DNA from: Streptomyces formicae
GTDB taxonomy: Bacteria > Actinomycetota > Actinomycetes > Streptomycetales > Streptomycetaceae
DNA: 64,000 nucleotides
Assembly (NCBI RefSeq): GCF_002556545.1
Contig: NZ_CP022685.1
Coordinates: 4,876,001 to 4,940,000, forward strand
Reading direction: 5' to 3'
Made by a program: the position numbers and the translations under genes. Each line of letters opens with the position of its first letter. Position 1 is the first letter of the stretch. Below the pieces are notes generated by a model that was given only the letters and a program-made list of their open reading frames with translations, did no database searches and was not told the DNA's origin. Below, in pieces: positions 7,325 through 16,170 of this stretch.

Positions 7325-8628
7325 GCTCCGCCGCAGCGCCCGTCTCCCTGCCCGGTGATCCGCCGGGCGGGAAGAAGGCCGTGCTCGTCTGGGGCATCGG
7401 CGTCGCCGTCTACTTCGTCGCCGTCATCTTCCGTACGTCCCTCGGGGTCGCGGGCCTGGACGCCGCCGACCGCTTCCACGTCAACGCCTCGGCCCTCTCG
7501 ACCTTCTCGATCCTCCAGCTGCTCGTGTACGCGGGCATGCAGATACCCGTCGGTCTGATGGTCGACCGGCTCGGCACCAAGAAGGTGCTGACCATCGGCG
7601 TCGTCCTCTTCACGATCGGGCAGCTCGGCTTCGCGCTCTCCCCCACGTACGCGATGGCGCTTGCCTCCCGCGCCCTGCTCGGCTGCGGCGACGCGCTCAC
7701 CTTCATCAGCGTGCTGCGGCTCGGCACCCGCTGGTTCCCGGCCCGGCGAGGACCGCTCGTCGCGCAGCTCGCGGGCCTGGTGGGCATGGCGGGCAACCTC
7801 GTCTCCACGCTCGTCCTCGCCCGGCTCCTGCACTCGGTGGGCTGGACCGCCGCGTTCGCCGGCAGCTCGCTGTGCGGTGTCGTCGTCCTGGTCCTGATGA
7901 CGCTCTTCCTGAAGGACCACCCCGAGGGGCACGAGCCGGAGCCCGTGCGGCACACCGGAGCGGGTTTCGTACGGCGGCAGATCGCCCTGTCCTGGCGGGA
8001 GCCGGGCACCCGGCTCGGCCTGTGGGTGCACTTCACCACGCAGTTCCCCGCGATGGTCTTCCTGCTCCTGTGGGGGCTGCCCTTCCTCGTCGAGGCGCAG
8101 GGGCTCTCCCGGGCGACGGCCGGGGAACTGCTCACCCTGGTCGTGCTCTCCAACATGGCCGTCGGACTCCTGTACGGCCAGATCGTCGCCCGGCACCACG
8201 CCGCGCGCCTGCCACTCGCGCTCGGCACCATCGGGGCGACGGCGACGGCCTGGGCGGCCACGCTCGCCTACCCGGGCGAGCACGCGCCGATGTGGCTGCT
8301 GATCGTCCTGTGCACCGTGCTCGGCGCGTGCGGGCCCGCCTCCATGATCGGCTTCGACTTCGCGCGGCCCGCCAATCCGCCGGAGCGCCAGGGCACGGCG
8401 TCCGGCATCACCAACATGGGCGGCTTCGTCGCCTCCATGACGACGCTGCTCGCCATCGGCATCCTGCTCGACGCGACGGACGAGAACTATCGCGTGGCGT
8501 TCTCGGCGGTGTTCGTCCTTGAGGCGGTCGGGCTCTGGCAGATCCTGCGGCTCAAGTCGCTTGCGGTGCGCAGGGAGCGGGAGCGGTTGGTTGCCAGTCG
8601 GGTTGAAGCCGTGCACGTGCCTGTCTGA
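7321..8628 (+). CDS. Major facilitator superfamily transporter
   Basis: 435 residues starting at ATG 7321, overlapping the GntR stop codon. Hydrophobic segments fit about 12 transmembrane helices in two bundles, with the MFS signature between TM2 and TM3 (VDRLGTKKVLTIG) and a cytoplasmic loop with DHPEGHEPEPVRHTG in the middle. The substrate is not evident; the nearest style is a nitrate/oxalate or sugar-acid type permease of the OFA/ACS sort. The regulator-transporter pair is translationally coupled. The gene is followed by a typical Streptomyces terminator-repeat. Confidence 0.87.
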   Translation: MSSAAAPVSLPGDPPGGKKAVLVWGIGVAVYFVAVIFRTSLGVAGLDAADRFHVNASALSTFSILQLLVYAGMQIPVGLMVDRLGTKKVLTIGVVLFTIGQLGFALSPTYAMALASRALLGCGDALTFISVLRLGTRWFPARRGPLVAQLAGLVGMAGNLVSTLVLARLLHSVGWTAAFAGSSLCGVVVLVLMTLFLKDHPEGHEPEPVRHTGAGFVRRQIALSWREPGTRLGLWVHFTTQFPAMVFLLLWGLPFLVEAQGLSRATAGELLTLVVLSNMAVGLLYGQIVARHHAARLPLALGTIGATATAWAATLAYPGEHAPMWLLIVLCTVLGACGPASMIGFDFARPANPPERQGTASGITNMGGFVASMTTLLAIGILLDATDENYRVAFSAVFVLEAVGLWQILRLKSLAVRRERERLVASRVEAVHVPV

Positions 8629-8635
8629 GCCGGGT

Positions 8636-8706
8636 TCGGGGGCTCTGCCCCCGGGCCCCCGGTCCTCAAACGCCGGACGGGCTGAATTTCACGCCGGACG
8701 GGCTGG
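8636..8706. repeat. Terminator plus interspersed repeat downstream of the MFS gene
   Basis: GGGGGC-TCT-GCCCCC (8638-8652) forms a short strong hairpin right after the MFS stop. It is followed by CGCCGGACGGGCTG at 8671-8684 and again at 8692-8705. This combination is a very common Streptomyces intergenic element and lies between convergent genes. Confidence 0.7.
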
Positions 8707-8723
8707 TTCTTGCGGGCTGATTC

Positions 8724-9548
8724 TTACGGCGTCACCGCGAAGTTGCGCAGGATCGCGTCTGCCAGTTCGTGGTCGCCCTCTATCTTCACGCGGTCCGCCA
8801 CCGACGCGTACGTCACGCGGCCGCAGGCGAGTCTGAAGTAGGTCTCCCAGTCGAGGCTGAGGGTGGCCAGCGGGCCGAGCGAGGGGGCGCTGTCGACCGT
8901 GGCCTTGCCCTCGGCGTCCACGCGGACCGTGCGCAGGAACTCCACGGGGCCGCTGACGTCGAAGACGACCGCCGAATTCGCGGGCGCGCCCGCCTTCTTG
9001 GCGACGACCTTCGGCAGCCCTTGGAGCAGCAGGTCCCTGGCGACGAGGGCGCCGGGGGAGTCGAGGTTGCCGGGCTTCTTCAGCGTCGTGCGCAGGTCCT
9101 GCTCGTGCACCCAGACGTCGAAGGCGCGCATGCGCGTGGCCAGTTCGAGGGTCTGCTCGGTGCCGAGCGGGCCGCGGATCTTGTGGGAGGGGTCGCGCGA
9201 CTCGTTCCGCAGCTGTCGCGAGCGGCGGATGATCGTGTACTCCAGCTCCGAGGTCATCTCCGGCGCCGTGTGGTGGCGGCGGACGTCGACCTGCATCTCC
9301 ATGTACCGCTGGCCCTCGGTCTGTACGTGGTACAGGTCGCGCGGCAGGGTGTGGATGGGACGCGGGTCGCCCAGCATCTCGCAGTCGAGCCCGATGACGT
9401 GGGAGACGATGTCCCGCACCGACCAGCCGGGGCAGGGAGTGGCCCAACTCCACTCGCTCTCGGCGAGCGGGTTCACCAGCTCGGATATCGCTTCCACTGA
9501 CTGGGTCCAGGCATCGGCGTAGGTTTGCAGGCTGGGATGGAGACTCAC
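8724..9548 (-). CDS. Maleylpyruvate-isomerase-family (MDMPI/DinB-like) protein
   Basis: 274 residues from GTG 9548, with GAGGGG a few bases upstream. The N-terminal half has the DinB/MDMPI helical-bundle pattern: WATPCPGWSVRDIVSHVIGL supplies a His for the metal site and RMRAFDVWVHEQDLR supplies further His/Asp residues. The C-terminal part (about 190-270) resembles the SCP2-like MDMPI_C domain (DWETYFRLACGR, GDHELADAIL). Such proteins are thought to use mycothiol and a divalent metal; most actinobacterial members have no assigned substrate, so the name marks the fold only. It is divergent from the nitrilase gene. Confidence 0.8.
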   Translation of the reverse strand: MSLHPSLQTYADAWTQSVEAISELVNPLAESEWSWATPCPGWSVRDIVSHVIGLDCEMLGDPRPIHTLPRDLYHVQTEGQRYMEMQVDVRRHHTAPEMTSELEYTIIRRSRQLRNESRDPSHKIRGPLGTEQTLELATRMRAFDVWVHEQDLRTTLKKPGNLDSPGALVARDLLLQGLPKVVAKKAGAPANSAVVFDVSGPVEFLRTVRVDAEGKATVDSAPSLGPLATLSLDWETYFRLACGRVTYASVADRVKIEGDHELADAILRNFAVTP

Positions 9549-9716
9549 GGGACCCCTCGGCGGTCGTACGCGGGCGGTGGGCGTCTGATGGGCGTCGTGG
9601 GGGTCCGGGGGGCTCCCCCGGAAAATCACAGTACGCTGCCCGCAGGCACCCCGGCAGTGCTTTCGTGTGACGATCGTAGGCCGTGTTGACGGCTCGAATG
9701 CCAGGACGGTGGTAGT

Positions 9717-10520
9717 GTGCGCGCCTCTCTGATCCAGATCGCCGTAGACGAGGGCGAATCGGTCAATTCCCGTAGGACGCGGGTCTCTTCGCTGGTCCGC
9801 GACGTCGCCTCGCGCGAGCGCGCGGACCTCGTCGTACTGCCCGAACTGTGGACCACGGGCGCCTTCGCGTACGAGTCCTTCGCGAGCGAGGCGGAGCCGC
9901 TCGAAGGGCCCACGTACGAGGCGATGGCGAAGGCCGCGAGCGACGCGGGGGTGTGGCTGCACGCCGGTTCCATCCCCGAGAGGGACCCGGAAGGGCCGCT
10001 CTACAACACCTCGCTCGTCTTCTCCCCCGACGGCCAACTCGCCGCCGCCTACCGGAAGATCCACCGCTTCGGCTTCGACCAGGGCGAGGCCGTCATGATG
10101 GCGGCCGGGTCCGAACTGGCCACGGTGCGCACGCCGGACACCACCCTCGGCCTCGCCACCTGCTACGACCTGCGCTTCCCCGAGCTGTTCAGGGGGCTCG
10201 TGGACGCGGGCGCCGAGATGTTCGTGGTCTCCGCGGGCTGGCCCGCGCGGCGGCGCGAGCACTGGCTCCTGTTCGCCAAGGCGCGGGCGGTCGAGGACCA
10301 GGTGTACGTCCTGGCCTGCGGCACGGGCGGGTCGCACGCGGGAGTTCCGCAGGCCGGGCACAGCGTCGTCGTCGACCCCTGGGGCGAGGTGCTCGCCGAG
10401 GCGGGGGACGGCGAGGAGGTGCTCACCGTCGAGCTCGATCCGGCGAAGGTGGCCGCGACCAGGGAGCAGTTCCCCGCGCTCAAGGACCGCCTGCTCGGCC
10501 TGGCCGCGCCCCGCCGCTGA
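9717..10520 (+). CDS. Carbon-nitrogen hydrolase (nitrilase superfamily, omega-amidase-like)
   Basis: 267 residues with the complete Glu-Lys-Cys triad: Glu43 in LPELWTTGAF, Lys114 in YRKIHRFGF and Cys149 in ATCYDLRFPEL. Length and motifs match the branch that includes omega-amidase and deaminated-glutathione amidase, which hydrolyse 2-oxoglutaramate-like amides in the cytoplasm. The GTG at 9717 is used; the frame does not extend usefully upstream and TTGACG at 9686-9691 is a plausible -35. No obvious functional link to neighbours. Confidence 0.88.
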   Translation: MRASLIQIAVDEGESVNSRRTRVSSLVRDVASRERADLVVLPELWTTGAFAYESFASEAEPLEGPTYEAMAKAASDAGVWLHAGSIPERDPEGPLYNTSLVFSPDGQLAAAYRKIHRFGFDQGEAVMMAAGSELATVRTPDTTLGLATCYDLRFPELFRGLVDAGAEMFVVSAGWPARRREHWLLFAKARAVEDQVYVLACGTGGSHAGVPQAGHSVVVDPWGEVLAEAGDGEEVLTVELDPAKVAATREQFPALKDRLLGLAAPRR

Positions 10521-10545
10521 CGGGGGGCGGCCCCGGCCGGGGGCC

Positions 10546-10590
10546 AGTCCTCCCCGCGCCAGTCCTCCCCGCGCTAGTCCTCCCCGCGCT
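10546..10590. repeat. Three tandem 15-bp repeats across a stop codon
   Basis: AGTCCTCCCCGCGCC, AGTCCTCCCCGCGCT and AGTCCTCCCCGCGCT follow one another without gaps. Read on the minus strand they encode the C-terminal ERGED of the LURP-one-like protein, its TAG stop and two untranslated extra copies. The array therefore straddles the end of the gene at 10574-10576. Confidence 0.85.
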
Positions 10591-11068
10591 CCTTCTCGGC
10601 GAGCCGGATCACGCAGACCGCGACGGCGAGCAGGAGCGCGGGATCGGCGTCCTCGCGCACGACGTGCAGGCCGTACGTCTCGCGGACGCGGAACCAGCGG
10701 CGCGAGATGTCGGCGAGCAGCTCGCCGTCGTACTCGATGGCGAACTCACGGTCGAGGATCTTGCCGCTGACGTCGAGCTCGGTGCCGTCGACCAGCTCCA
10801 CGCGGTAGTGGTTGCGCAGCAGGGAGAGCCGTTTGCGCTTCACCCGCGCCAGCGGCTCTCCCTCGCGCTCGATCAGCATCGTGTCGCGCAGCGCGAGCAT
10901 CTTGGCCTTGATGTCGATCAGGACGCGGCCCTGCATGTCCTTCAGCTCGAAGGTGTCGCGCAGGCGCATCGCCTTGCCGTCGACGAAGAAGACCTTGCGG
11001 CCCTGGTCGTCCTCGATCCAGTAGTCGTCGCCGATGCCGAGCACGCGATCGCGTACGAGAAGTCTCAT
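10574..11068 (-). CDS. LURP-one-related (tubby-fold, YxjI-like) protein
   Basis: 164 residues made largely of beta strands with the family pattern: DDYWIEDDQGRKVFFVDGKAMRL, then FELKDMQGRVLIDIKAKML, LIEREGEPLARVKRK and HYRVEL...LDVSGKILDREF. These proteins fold like tubby beta-barrels and may bind membrane lipids; the bacterial role is unknown. A short hydrophobic run near the C-terminus (ALLLAVAVCVIRLA) is the conserved central helix of the barrel rather than a membrane anchor. It is last in a run of minus-strand genes from 15320. Confidence 0.82.
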   Translation of the reverse strand: MRLLVRDRVLGIGDDYWIEDDQGRKVFFVDGKAMRLRDTFELKDMQGRVLIDIKAKMLALRDTMLIEREGEPLARVKRKRLSLLRNHYRVELVDGTELDVSGKILDREFAIEYDGELLADISRRWFRVRETYGLHVVREDADPALLLAVAVCVIRLAEKERGED

Positions 11069-11104
11069 GACGCCATGACTACCCCGTACCGCCGCAGATC
11101 GGAC

Positions 11105-11329
11105 TCAGTAGCCACGCCGATCGTGATCCGGTTCGACGACGGTGGTCTGGACCGGCGGTACGGCCCGACGACGTCGTCCGATGCTGGTGAAGACGGCGAC
11201 GCCGATGATGCCCACCGCCATCATGATGAGCCCGGCGACGGTGAGATTGAGCCCGTCCGTCTTCCAGTCCGTCGCGAACGCGAGTATGGCGCCCACGGCG
11301 ATCAGAATGATGCATCCGCCCAGGCCCAT
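11105..11329 (-). CDS. Small two-TM membrane protein (DUF6458-like)
   Basis: 74 residues from ATG 11329, which has GGGAGG about eight bases upstream; the frame is open further upstream but without a ribosome site. Two hydrophobic helices are visible, GCIILIAVGAILAFA (about 4-18) and LTVAGLIMMAVGIIGVAVF (about 28-46), followed by a basic RRRR stretch and a polar tail. This pattern matches a small actinobacterial membrane family of unknown function. Confidence 0.8.
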   Translation of the reverse strand: MGLGGCIILIAVGAILAFATDWKTDGLNLTVAGLIMMAVGIIGVAVFTSIGRRRRAVPPVQTTVVEPDHDRRGY

Positions 11330-11408
11330 GTGGACCGCCTCCCTGCTGTAGTGGCTACGAAGTGGCCGGGTACCCGGCAAGTCGGCGGCCACACAGGGGA
11401 AGCGGTAC

Positions 11409-12707
11409 TCAGCCCTCCAGGAACGCCACGAGCGCGTTGGCCAGCATGTGCGGGTCGTCGGCGCCGCACAGCTCGCGCACGCTGTGCATCGACAGGATCG
11501 CGACGCCGATGTCGACCGTCTTGATGCCGTGCCGCGCCGCGGTGATCGGGCCGATGGTGGTGCCGCACGGCATCGCGTTGTTGGAGACGAACGACTGGAA
11601 GGGCACGCCCGCCTTGTCGCACGCGGCGGCGAACACCGCGCGGCCCGCGCCGTCCGTGGCGTAGCGGTTGTTGACGTTGACCTTGAGGATCGGGCCGCCG
11701 TTGGCGCGCGGGTGGTGCGTCGGGTCGTGCCGCTCCGCGTAGTTGGGGTGCACGGCGTGACCGGTGTCGGAGGAGAGGCAGACGGTCCCGGCGAAGGCCC
11801 GCGCGCGGTCCTCGTACGAACCGCCGCGCGCGAACACGGACCGCTCCAGGACGGTGCCGAGGAGCGGGCCGTCGGCGCCGGTGTCGGACTGCGAGCCGTT
11901 CTCCTCGTGGTCGAAGGCGGCGAGCACGGGGATGTAGGGGAGGTCCTCCTGGGCGGCGACGGCGGCGAGGGCGGCCGTGGCGGCGTGCACGGACAGGAGG
12001 TTGTCCATGCGGGGGCCCGCGACCAGTTCGCGGTCGCGGCCGAGGAAGGCGGGCGCCTCGATGGCGTACGTCATGAGGTCCCAGCCGGTGACGTCGCCCT
12101 CGCCGAGCCCCGTCTCCTCCTCCAGGAAGCGGATCAGGTCGCCCTCGTGGACGTCGTCGCCGAGTCCCCAGATGGGCTGCATGTGCTTCTGCTTGTCGAG
12201 CTTGAGGCCGTCGGTGTGCACGGAACGGTCCATGTGGATGGCCAGTTGGGGCACCCGGAGCAGCGGCCGGTCGATGTTCACGAGCCGCGAGGTCCCGTCG
12301 CGCAGCGAGAGCCGCCCGGCCAGGCCGAGGTCCCTGTCGAGCCAGGAGTTGAGCAGCGGTCCGCCGTAGATCTCGACCGCGATCTGGCGCCAGCCGTGCG
12401 CGCCCGCGTCGGGCTGCGGCTTCACGCGCAGGTTCGGGGAGTCGGTGTGCGCGCCGACGATCCGGAAGGGGGTGTTCGCCGCGGCGCCCTCGGGGACGTA
12501 CCAGGCGACGATGGCGCCGCCCCGCAGGACGTACTTCCCGCCGGTCGTGCCGTCCCAGGCGTCGGTCTCCTCGACCTGCCGGAAACCGGCCTTCTCGAGC
12601 CGCTCGGCGGCGCTCGCCACGGCGTGGTACGGCGAGGGGCTCGCGGCGAGGAAGGACATGAGGTCTTCGGTGTGGCCGCGGTCGAAGGGCCCGGAGGGTG
12701 TGCGCAT
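11409..12707 (-). CDS. apeB: M18-family aminopeptidase
   Basis: 432 residues, full length for the family. Zinc-ligand motifs are clear: GAHTDSPNLRVKP (His/Asp), the catalytic/metal pair DHEENGSQS, and the C-terminal MHSVREL histidine. Family members are cytoplasmic dodecameric metallopeptidases with preference for acidic or neutral N-terminal residues. ATG 12707 is the natural start. The gap to the next gene downstream (DUF6458-like) is 79 bases. Confidence 0.93.
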   Translation of the reverse strand: MRTPSGPFDRGHTEDLMSFLAASPSPYHAVASAAERLEKAGFRQVEETDAWDGTTGGKYVLRGGAIVAWYVPEGAAANTPFRIVGAHTDSPNLRVKPQPDAGAHGWRQIAVEIYGGPLLNSWLDRDLGLAGRLSLRDGTSRLVNIDRPLLRVPQLAIHMDRSVHTDGLKLDKQKHMQPIWGLGDDVHEGDLIRFLEEETGLGEGDVTGWDLMTYAIEAPAFLGRDRELVAGPRMDNLLSVHAATAALAAVAAQEDLPYIPVLAAFDHEENGSQSDTGADGPLLGTVLERSVFARGGSYEDRARAFAGTVCLSSDTGHAVHPNYAERHDPTHHPRANGGPILKVNVNNRYATDGAGRAVFAAACDKAGVPFQSFVSNNAMPCGTTIGPITAARHGIKTVDIGVAILSMHSVRELCGADDPHMLANALVAFLEG

Positions 12708-12749
12708 GCCTGCCAGCCTAATGGGGCCGGTGTTCGGGTGGCGGGGCGA

Positions 12750-13361
12750 TCAGAGGCGGTGGTACTCGGTGAGGTCGATGTCGATCGTGAAGGGCACGGC
12801 GAGCTTCAACCGGTCGTGGTGGATGCCGGTGGGTGCGTAGGCGCCGGTGTGCGGGTCGAGTTCGTAGGTGTGGACGGCGGGCCGCTTGTTCTCGTCCATC
12901 CGGACCAGCCAGTAGTGCCGGATTCCGGCTGCGGCGTACTTGCGGGGCTTGGTGTCCTGGTCGCGGTCCTCGGAGTCCGGCGAGACGACCTCGACGGCGA
13001 GCAGGACGTCTTCGGCCTGGTAGCGGGTCTGGCAGTCGTCGGCGTCGGCTTCCGCGGTCACGACCACGAGGTCGGGCTCGGGTGCCTGCTTGTGGCCGAG
13101 GACGACGGCCATCTCGCGGCGGACGCGTAGGTGCTCGGGGAGGGCGGCCCGTACGCCGTTCACCAAAAGATCAATCGCCAGCGTATGGAACTTTCGCTGC
13201 GGACTCACGAAAACCAGGCTCCCGTCGATCAGTTCTGTGTGCGGCGGGAGGTCGAGTGTGAAGAAGTCGTCCGTCGTGTAGCCGTCCTGCGGCGGCATCG
13301 GCCATGCCGAGCCGTCGGGTTGGAGCGCGTGCAGCGCGTCGGTGCGAGGCTCAGCGGTCAT
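12750..13361 (-). CDS. Uma2-family (DUF820) PD-(D/E)XK nuclease-fold protein
   Basis: 203 residues from ATG 13361, with GGGAGG immediately upstream. The nuclease-fold pattern is visible: HTELIDGSLVFVSP (family entry strand), EPDLVVV with the Asp, LAVEVVSPDSEDRDQDTKPRKYAAAG with Glu and Lys, and the YWLV strand. Uma2 proteins are abundant in Streptomyces and cyanobacteria as orphan genes; the function is unknown. A second member lies at 43067-43627. Confidence 0.85.
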   Translation of the reverse strand: MTAEPRTDALHALQPDGSAWPMPPQDGYTTDDFFTLDLPPHTELIDGSLVFVSPQRKFHTLAIDLLVNGVRAALPEHLRVRREMAVVLGHKQAPEPDLVVVTAEADADDCQTRYQAEDVLLAVEVVSPDSEDRDQDTKPRKYAAAGIRHYWLVRMDENKRPAVHTYELDPHTGAYAPTGIHHDRLKLAVPFTIDIDLTEYHRL

Positions 13362-13418
13362 GGTTCCTCCCATGGACGGGATTCTCGGCCGTTCCGTCAG
13401 CGTACCCAGGGCATACGA

Positions 13419-13455
13419 CGATGCCGCCACCCGAAAGGATCGAGTGGCGGCATCG
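13419..13455. terminator. Terminator of the acyl-CoA dehydrogenase gene
   Basis: A perfect 12-bp stem (CGATGCCGCCAC / GTGGCGGCATCG) with a 13-nt loop, 39 bases after the acyl-CoA dehydrogenase stop on the minus strand. Confidence 0.8.
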
Positions 13456-13493
13456 CGCTGACGTGCGAAAGAAGCCCGTACGGGGTCGGCGTG

Positions 13494-15320
13494 CTAGAAC
13501 GCCGCCTCGTCCAGCTCCATCAGGTCCAGCTCCACGCCCTCGGCGAGCTTCCGCTCGTTGGCGACGCCCGGCAGGACGTTCGTGGCGAAGAACTTGGCCG
13601 CCGCGATCTTGCCCTCGTAGAACGCCTTGTCCTTGGCGGAAGCCGTCTCCAGCTTCTCGGCGGCGACCGCGGCACCGCGCAGCAGCAGGTAGCCGACGAC
13701 GACGTCACCCGAGGCCATCAGGAGGCGCGTGGTGTTCAGGCCCACCTTGTAGATGGACTTCACGTCCTGCTCCGTGGCCGCGAGGTCGGTCAGCATGACG
13801 CCGACGATGGCCTCCAGCTCGACCGCGGCCTTGGCCAGCTCCTCGCGGGCCCCGGCCAGGGCCTCGCCGCCCGTGCCGACCGCGAGGAACTTCTTGATCT
13901 CCTCGGCGAGGCCGTTCAGCGCGGCGCCCTGGTTGCGGACGATCTTCCGGAAGAAGTAGTCCTGGCCCTGGATCGCGGTGGTGCCCTCGTAGAGGGTGTC
14001 GATCTTGGCGTCCCGGATGTACTGCTCGATCGGGTACTCCTGGAGGTACCCCGAGCCGCCGAACGTCTGGAGCGACTGCGCCAGCTGCTCGTAGGACTTC
14101 TCCGAGCCGTAGCCCTTGACGATCGGGAGCAGGAGGTCGTTCAGGGCGATCAGCGCCGACGCGTCCTCGCCCGCCGCCTCCTTGATCTGGATGTCGTCCT
14201 GGACGGCCGCGGTGTGCAGGACCAGGGCGCGCATGCCCTCCGCGTACGCCTTCTGCGTCATCAGCGAGCGGCGCACGTCCGGGTGGTGAGTGATCGTCAC
14301 CTTGGGCGCGGTCTTGTCCATGAACTGGGCCAGGTCAGGACCCTGCACGCGCTCCTTGGCGTACTCCAGGGCGTTCAGGTAACCCGTCGAGAGCGTCGCG
14401 ATGGCCTTCGTGCCGACCATCATGCGGGCGAACTCGATGATCATGAACATCTGGCGGATGCCGTCGTGCTTGTCACCGATCAGCCAGCCCTTGGCGGGGT
14501 GCTGGTCGCCGAACGTCATCTCGCACGTGTTGGACGCCTTCAGGCCCATCTTGTGCTCGACGTTGGTGGCGTACACGCCGTTGCGCTCGCCGAGCTCGCC
14601 GGTCTCCCAGTCGAACTCGTACTTCGGTACGAGGAAGAGCGAGAGGCCCTTGGTGCCGGGGCCGTGGCCCTCGGGGCGGGCGAGGACGTAGTGGAGGATG
14701 TTCTCCGACATGTCGTGCTCGCCGGACGTGATGAAGCGCTTCACGCCCTCGATGTGCCAGGAGCCGTCCTCCTGCTGCACGGCCTTCGTGCGGCCCGCGC
14801 CCACGTCCGAACCGGCGTCCGGCTCGGTCAGGACCATGGTGGAGCCCCACTGCTTCTCGACGGCGATCGTGGCGACCTTCTTCTGCGCCTCGTTGCCCTC
14901 CTCGAAGAGGATGCCCGCGAACGCGGGACCCGACGAGTACATCCAGATCGCCGGGTTGGCGCCGAGCAGCAGCTCCGCGTACGCCCAGATCAGGGAACGC
15001 GGCGAGGTGGTGCCGCCGATCTCCTCGGGCAGGCCGAGGCGCCAGTACTCGGAGTCCATGAAGGCCTGGTAGCTCTTCTTGAACGTCGCGGGCACCGGGG
15101 CGGTGTTGGTCGCGGGGTCGAAGACCGGCGGGTTGCGGTCGGCGTCCTCGAAGGACTCCGCGAGCTCGTTCTCGGCGAGGCGGCGCAGTTCGTCGAGGAT
15201 GCTCTTGGCGGTGTCGACGTCCATCTCCGCGAACGGGCCGGTGCCGTACAGCTTGTCGCGGCCGAGCACCTCGAAGAGGTTGAACTCGATGTCGCGGAGA
15301 TTCGACTTGTAGTGGCCCAT
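13494..15320 (-). CDS. Acyl-CoA dehydrogenase (FadE-type, long form)
   Basis: 608 residues, the long form with an extra C-terminal helical domain. Visible: the FAD/substrate region [51 protein letters not shown] and [11 protein letters not shown], whose Glu is the likely catalytic base. It introduces the alpha,beta double bond in an acyl-CoA, passing electrons to ETF. Chain-length preference cannot be read from sequence. A TACC-CGTC-GGTA palindrome lies upstream in the divergent region with the SseB-like gene and may be a TetR-type operator. Confidence 0.92.
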   Translation of the reverse strand: MGHYKSNLRDIEFNLFEVLGRDKLYGTGPFAEMDVDTAKSILDELRRLAENELAESFEDADRNPPVFDPATNTAPVPATFKKSYQAFMDSEYWRLGLPEEIGGTTSPRSLIWAYAELLLGANPAIWMYSSGPAFAGILFEEGNEAQKKVATIAVEKQWGSTMVLTEPDAGSDVGAGRTKAVQQEDGSWHIEGVKRFITSGEHDMSENILHYVLARPEGHGPGTKGLSLFLVPKYEFDWETGELGERNGVYATNVEHKMGLKASNTCEMTFGDQHPAKGWLIGDKHDGIRQMFMIIEFARMMVGTKAIATLSTGYLNALEYAKERVQGPDLAQFMDKTAPKVTITHHPDVRRSLMTQKAYAEGMRALVLHTAAVQDDIQIKEAAGEDASALIALNDLLLPIVKGYGSEKSYEQLAQSLQTFGGSGYLQEYPIEQYIRDAKIDTLYEGTTAIQGQDYFFRKIVRNQGAALNGLAEEIKKFLAVGTGGEALAGAREELAKAAVELEAIVGVMLTDLAATEQDVKSIYKVGLNTTRLLMASGDVVVGYLLLRGAAVAAEKLETASAKDKAFYEGKIAAAKFFATNVLPGVANERKLAEGVELDLMELDEAAF

Positions 15321-15361
15321 GGCGAAGGCTCCGTAAGCAGGAAAGGGATGAATACCAGCAA

Positions 15362-15389
15362 GTAGCTACGATGATGCTACCCGTCGGTA
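15362..15389. promoter_or_regulatory. Inverted repeats upstream of the acyl-CoA dehydrogenase
   Basis: GTAGC-N9-GCTAC (15362-15380) overlaps TACC-CGTC-GGTA (15378-15389) in the 119-bp divergent region. The second resembles operators of TetR-family fatty-acid regulators, but no regulator gene is adjacent. Assignment is tentative. Confidence 0.35.
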
Positions 15390-15439
15390 ATAAGATGCAA
15401 CCCCTAATAGGTCATCTGTGACTCAGTACTCTTGCGGGC

Positions 15440-15931
15440 ATGTACGGCTACGACCAGAACCCCGGCGCCCAGCAGCAGTACGCTCCGCCGGGCGCGCAGC
15501 CGCCGCCGCAGCAGATGCAGGGCATGCCCGGCGGTGGCTACGGCCAGCAGCCTCCCCTCTACCCCGAGCCCTCGCCGCCGTCCCTCGCGGACGCGGTGCG
15601 CGCGTTCACCACGGGCTCGATGGCCGCGGAGGACTTCCAGCAGGTCTTCGCCACGTCGAAGGTCTACTGCCCGCGCGGCGACAACCCCGGCTTCCTCGCG
15701 CTGCACAACACGCAGCAGCCCGTGATCCCGATGTTCACCTCGCTCAAGGAGCTGCGGAGGTACGCGGGCAAGGACTCCAAGTACTTCGTGATCACCGGGG
15801 CGGAGGTCATCGACCTCCTGCCGACGGGGTACGGGTTCGTCCTCGACATGGAGGGGGAGCACCGGATGGTCTTCGACGCGAAGGCCGTGGAGCAGATGGT
15901 CGACTTCGCGATGCGGCGTATGTATGGCTGA
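15440..15931 (+). CDS. SseB-like protein with Gln/Pro-rich N-terminus
   Basis: 163 residues. The first ~45 residues are Gln, Pro, Gly and Tyr rich; the rest matches the SseB N-terminal domain (LADAVRAFTTGSMAAEDFQQVF, NPGFLALHNTQQPVIPMFTSLKELRRYAG, VDLLPTGYGFVLD-like strand). Function of the domain in actinobacteria is unknown. No ribosome site precedes ATG 15440, while TACTCT at 15427-15432 would place the transcription start at the A of the ATG, so translation may be leaderless. Confidence 0.8.
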   Translation: MYGYDQNPGAQQQYAPPGAQPPPQQMQGMPGGGYGQQPPLYPEPSPPSLADAVRAFTTGSMAAEDFQQVFATSKVYCPRGDNPGFLALHNTQQPVIPMFTSLKELRRYAGKDSKYFVITGAEVIDLLPTGYGFVLDMEGEHRMVFDAKAVEQMVDFAMRRMYG

Positions 15932-16002
15932 GGCCTGACGGGTTCTCTGGTGCTCGGCCTTCGGCCTTGCCCCCTGGTTCGTTTTCGGCTGCGGCGCCGC
16001 TG

Positions 16003-16040
16003 TGGCTGGTCGCGCAGTTCCCCGCGCCCCTGAGGGGCGC
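16003..16040. repeat. Interspersed GC-rich repeat copy
   Basis: Another copy of the TCGCGCAGTTCCCCGCGCC element, here ending CCCCTGAGGGGC. It lies between the SseB-like gene and the pirin gene, just before a long terminator palindrome. Confidence 0.7.
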
Positions 16041-16075
16041 CCCCCCTTGTGTCGTAGATCGTTTTCAGTCACCCC

Positions 16076-16107
16076 GGAAGCCCGGAGGGAATTCCCTCCG
16101 GGCTTCC
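16076..16107. terminator. 32-bp perfect palindromic terminator
   Basis: GGAAGCCCGGAGGGAA is followed directly by its exact reverse complement, then TTCGTTC. It closes the SseB-like transcription unit before the pirin promoter region. The near absence of a loop leaves an AATT tip. Confidence 0.8.
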
Positions 16108-16170
16108 TTCGTTCCCAGTGGCAGAAAGTTCTACGTTCAACTAAAGTGAGTCCACGAGGAGGTACCGACC

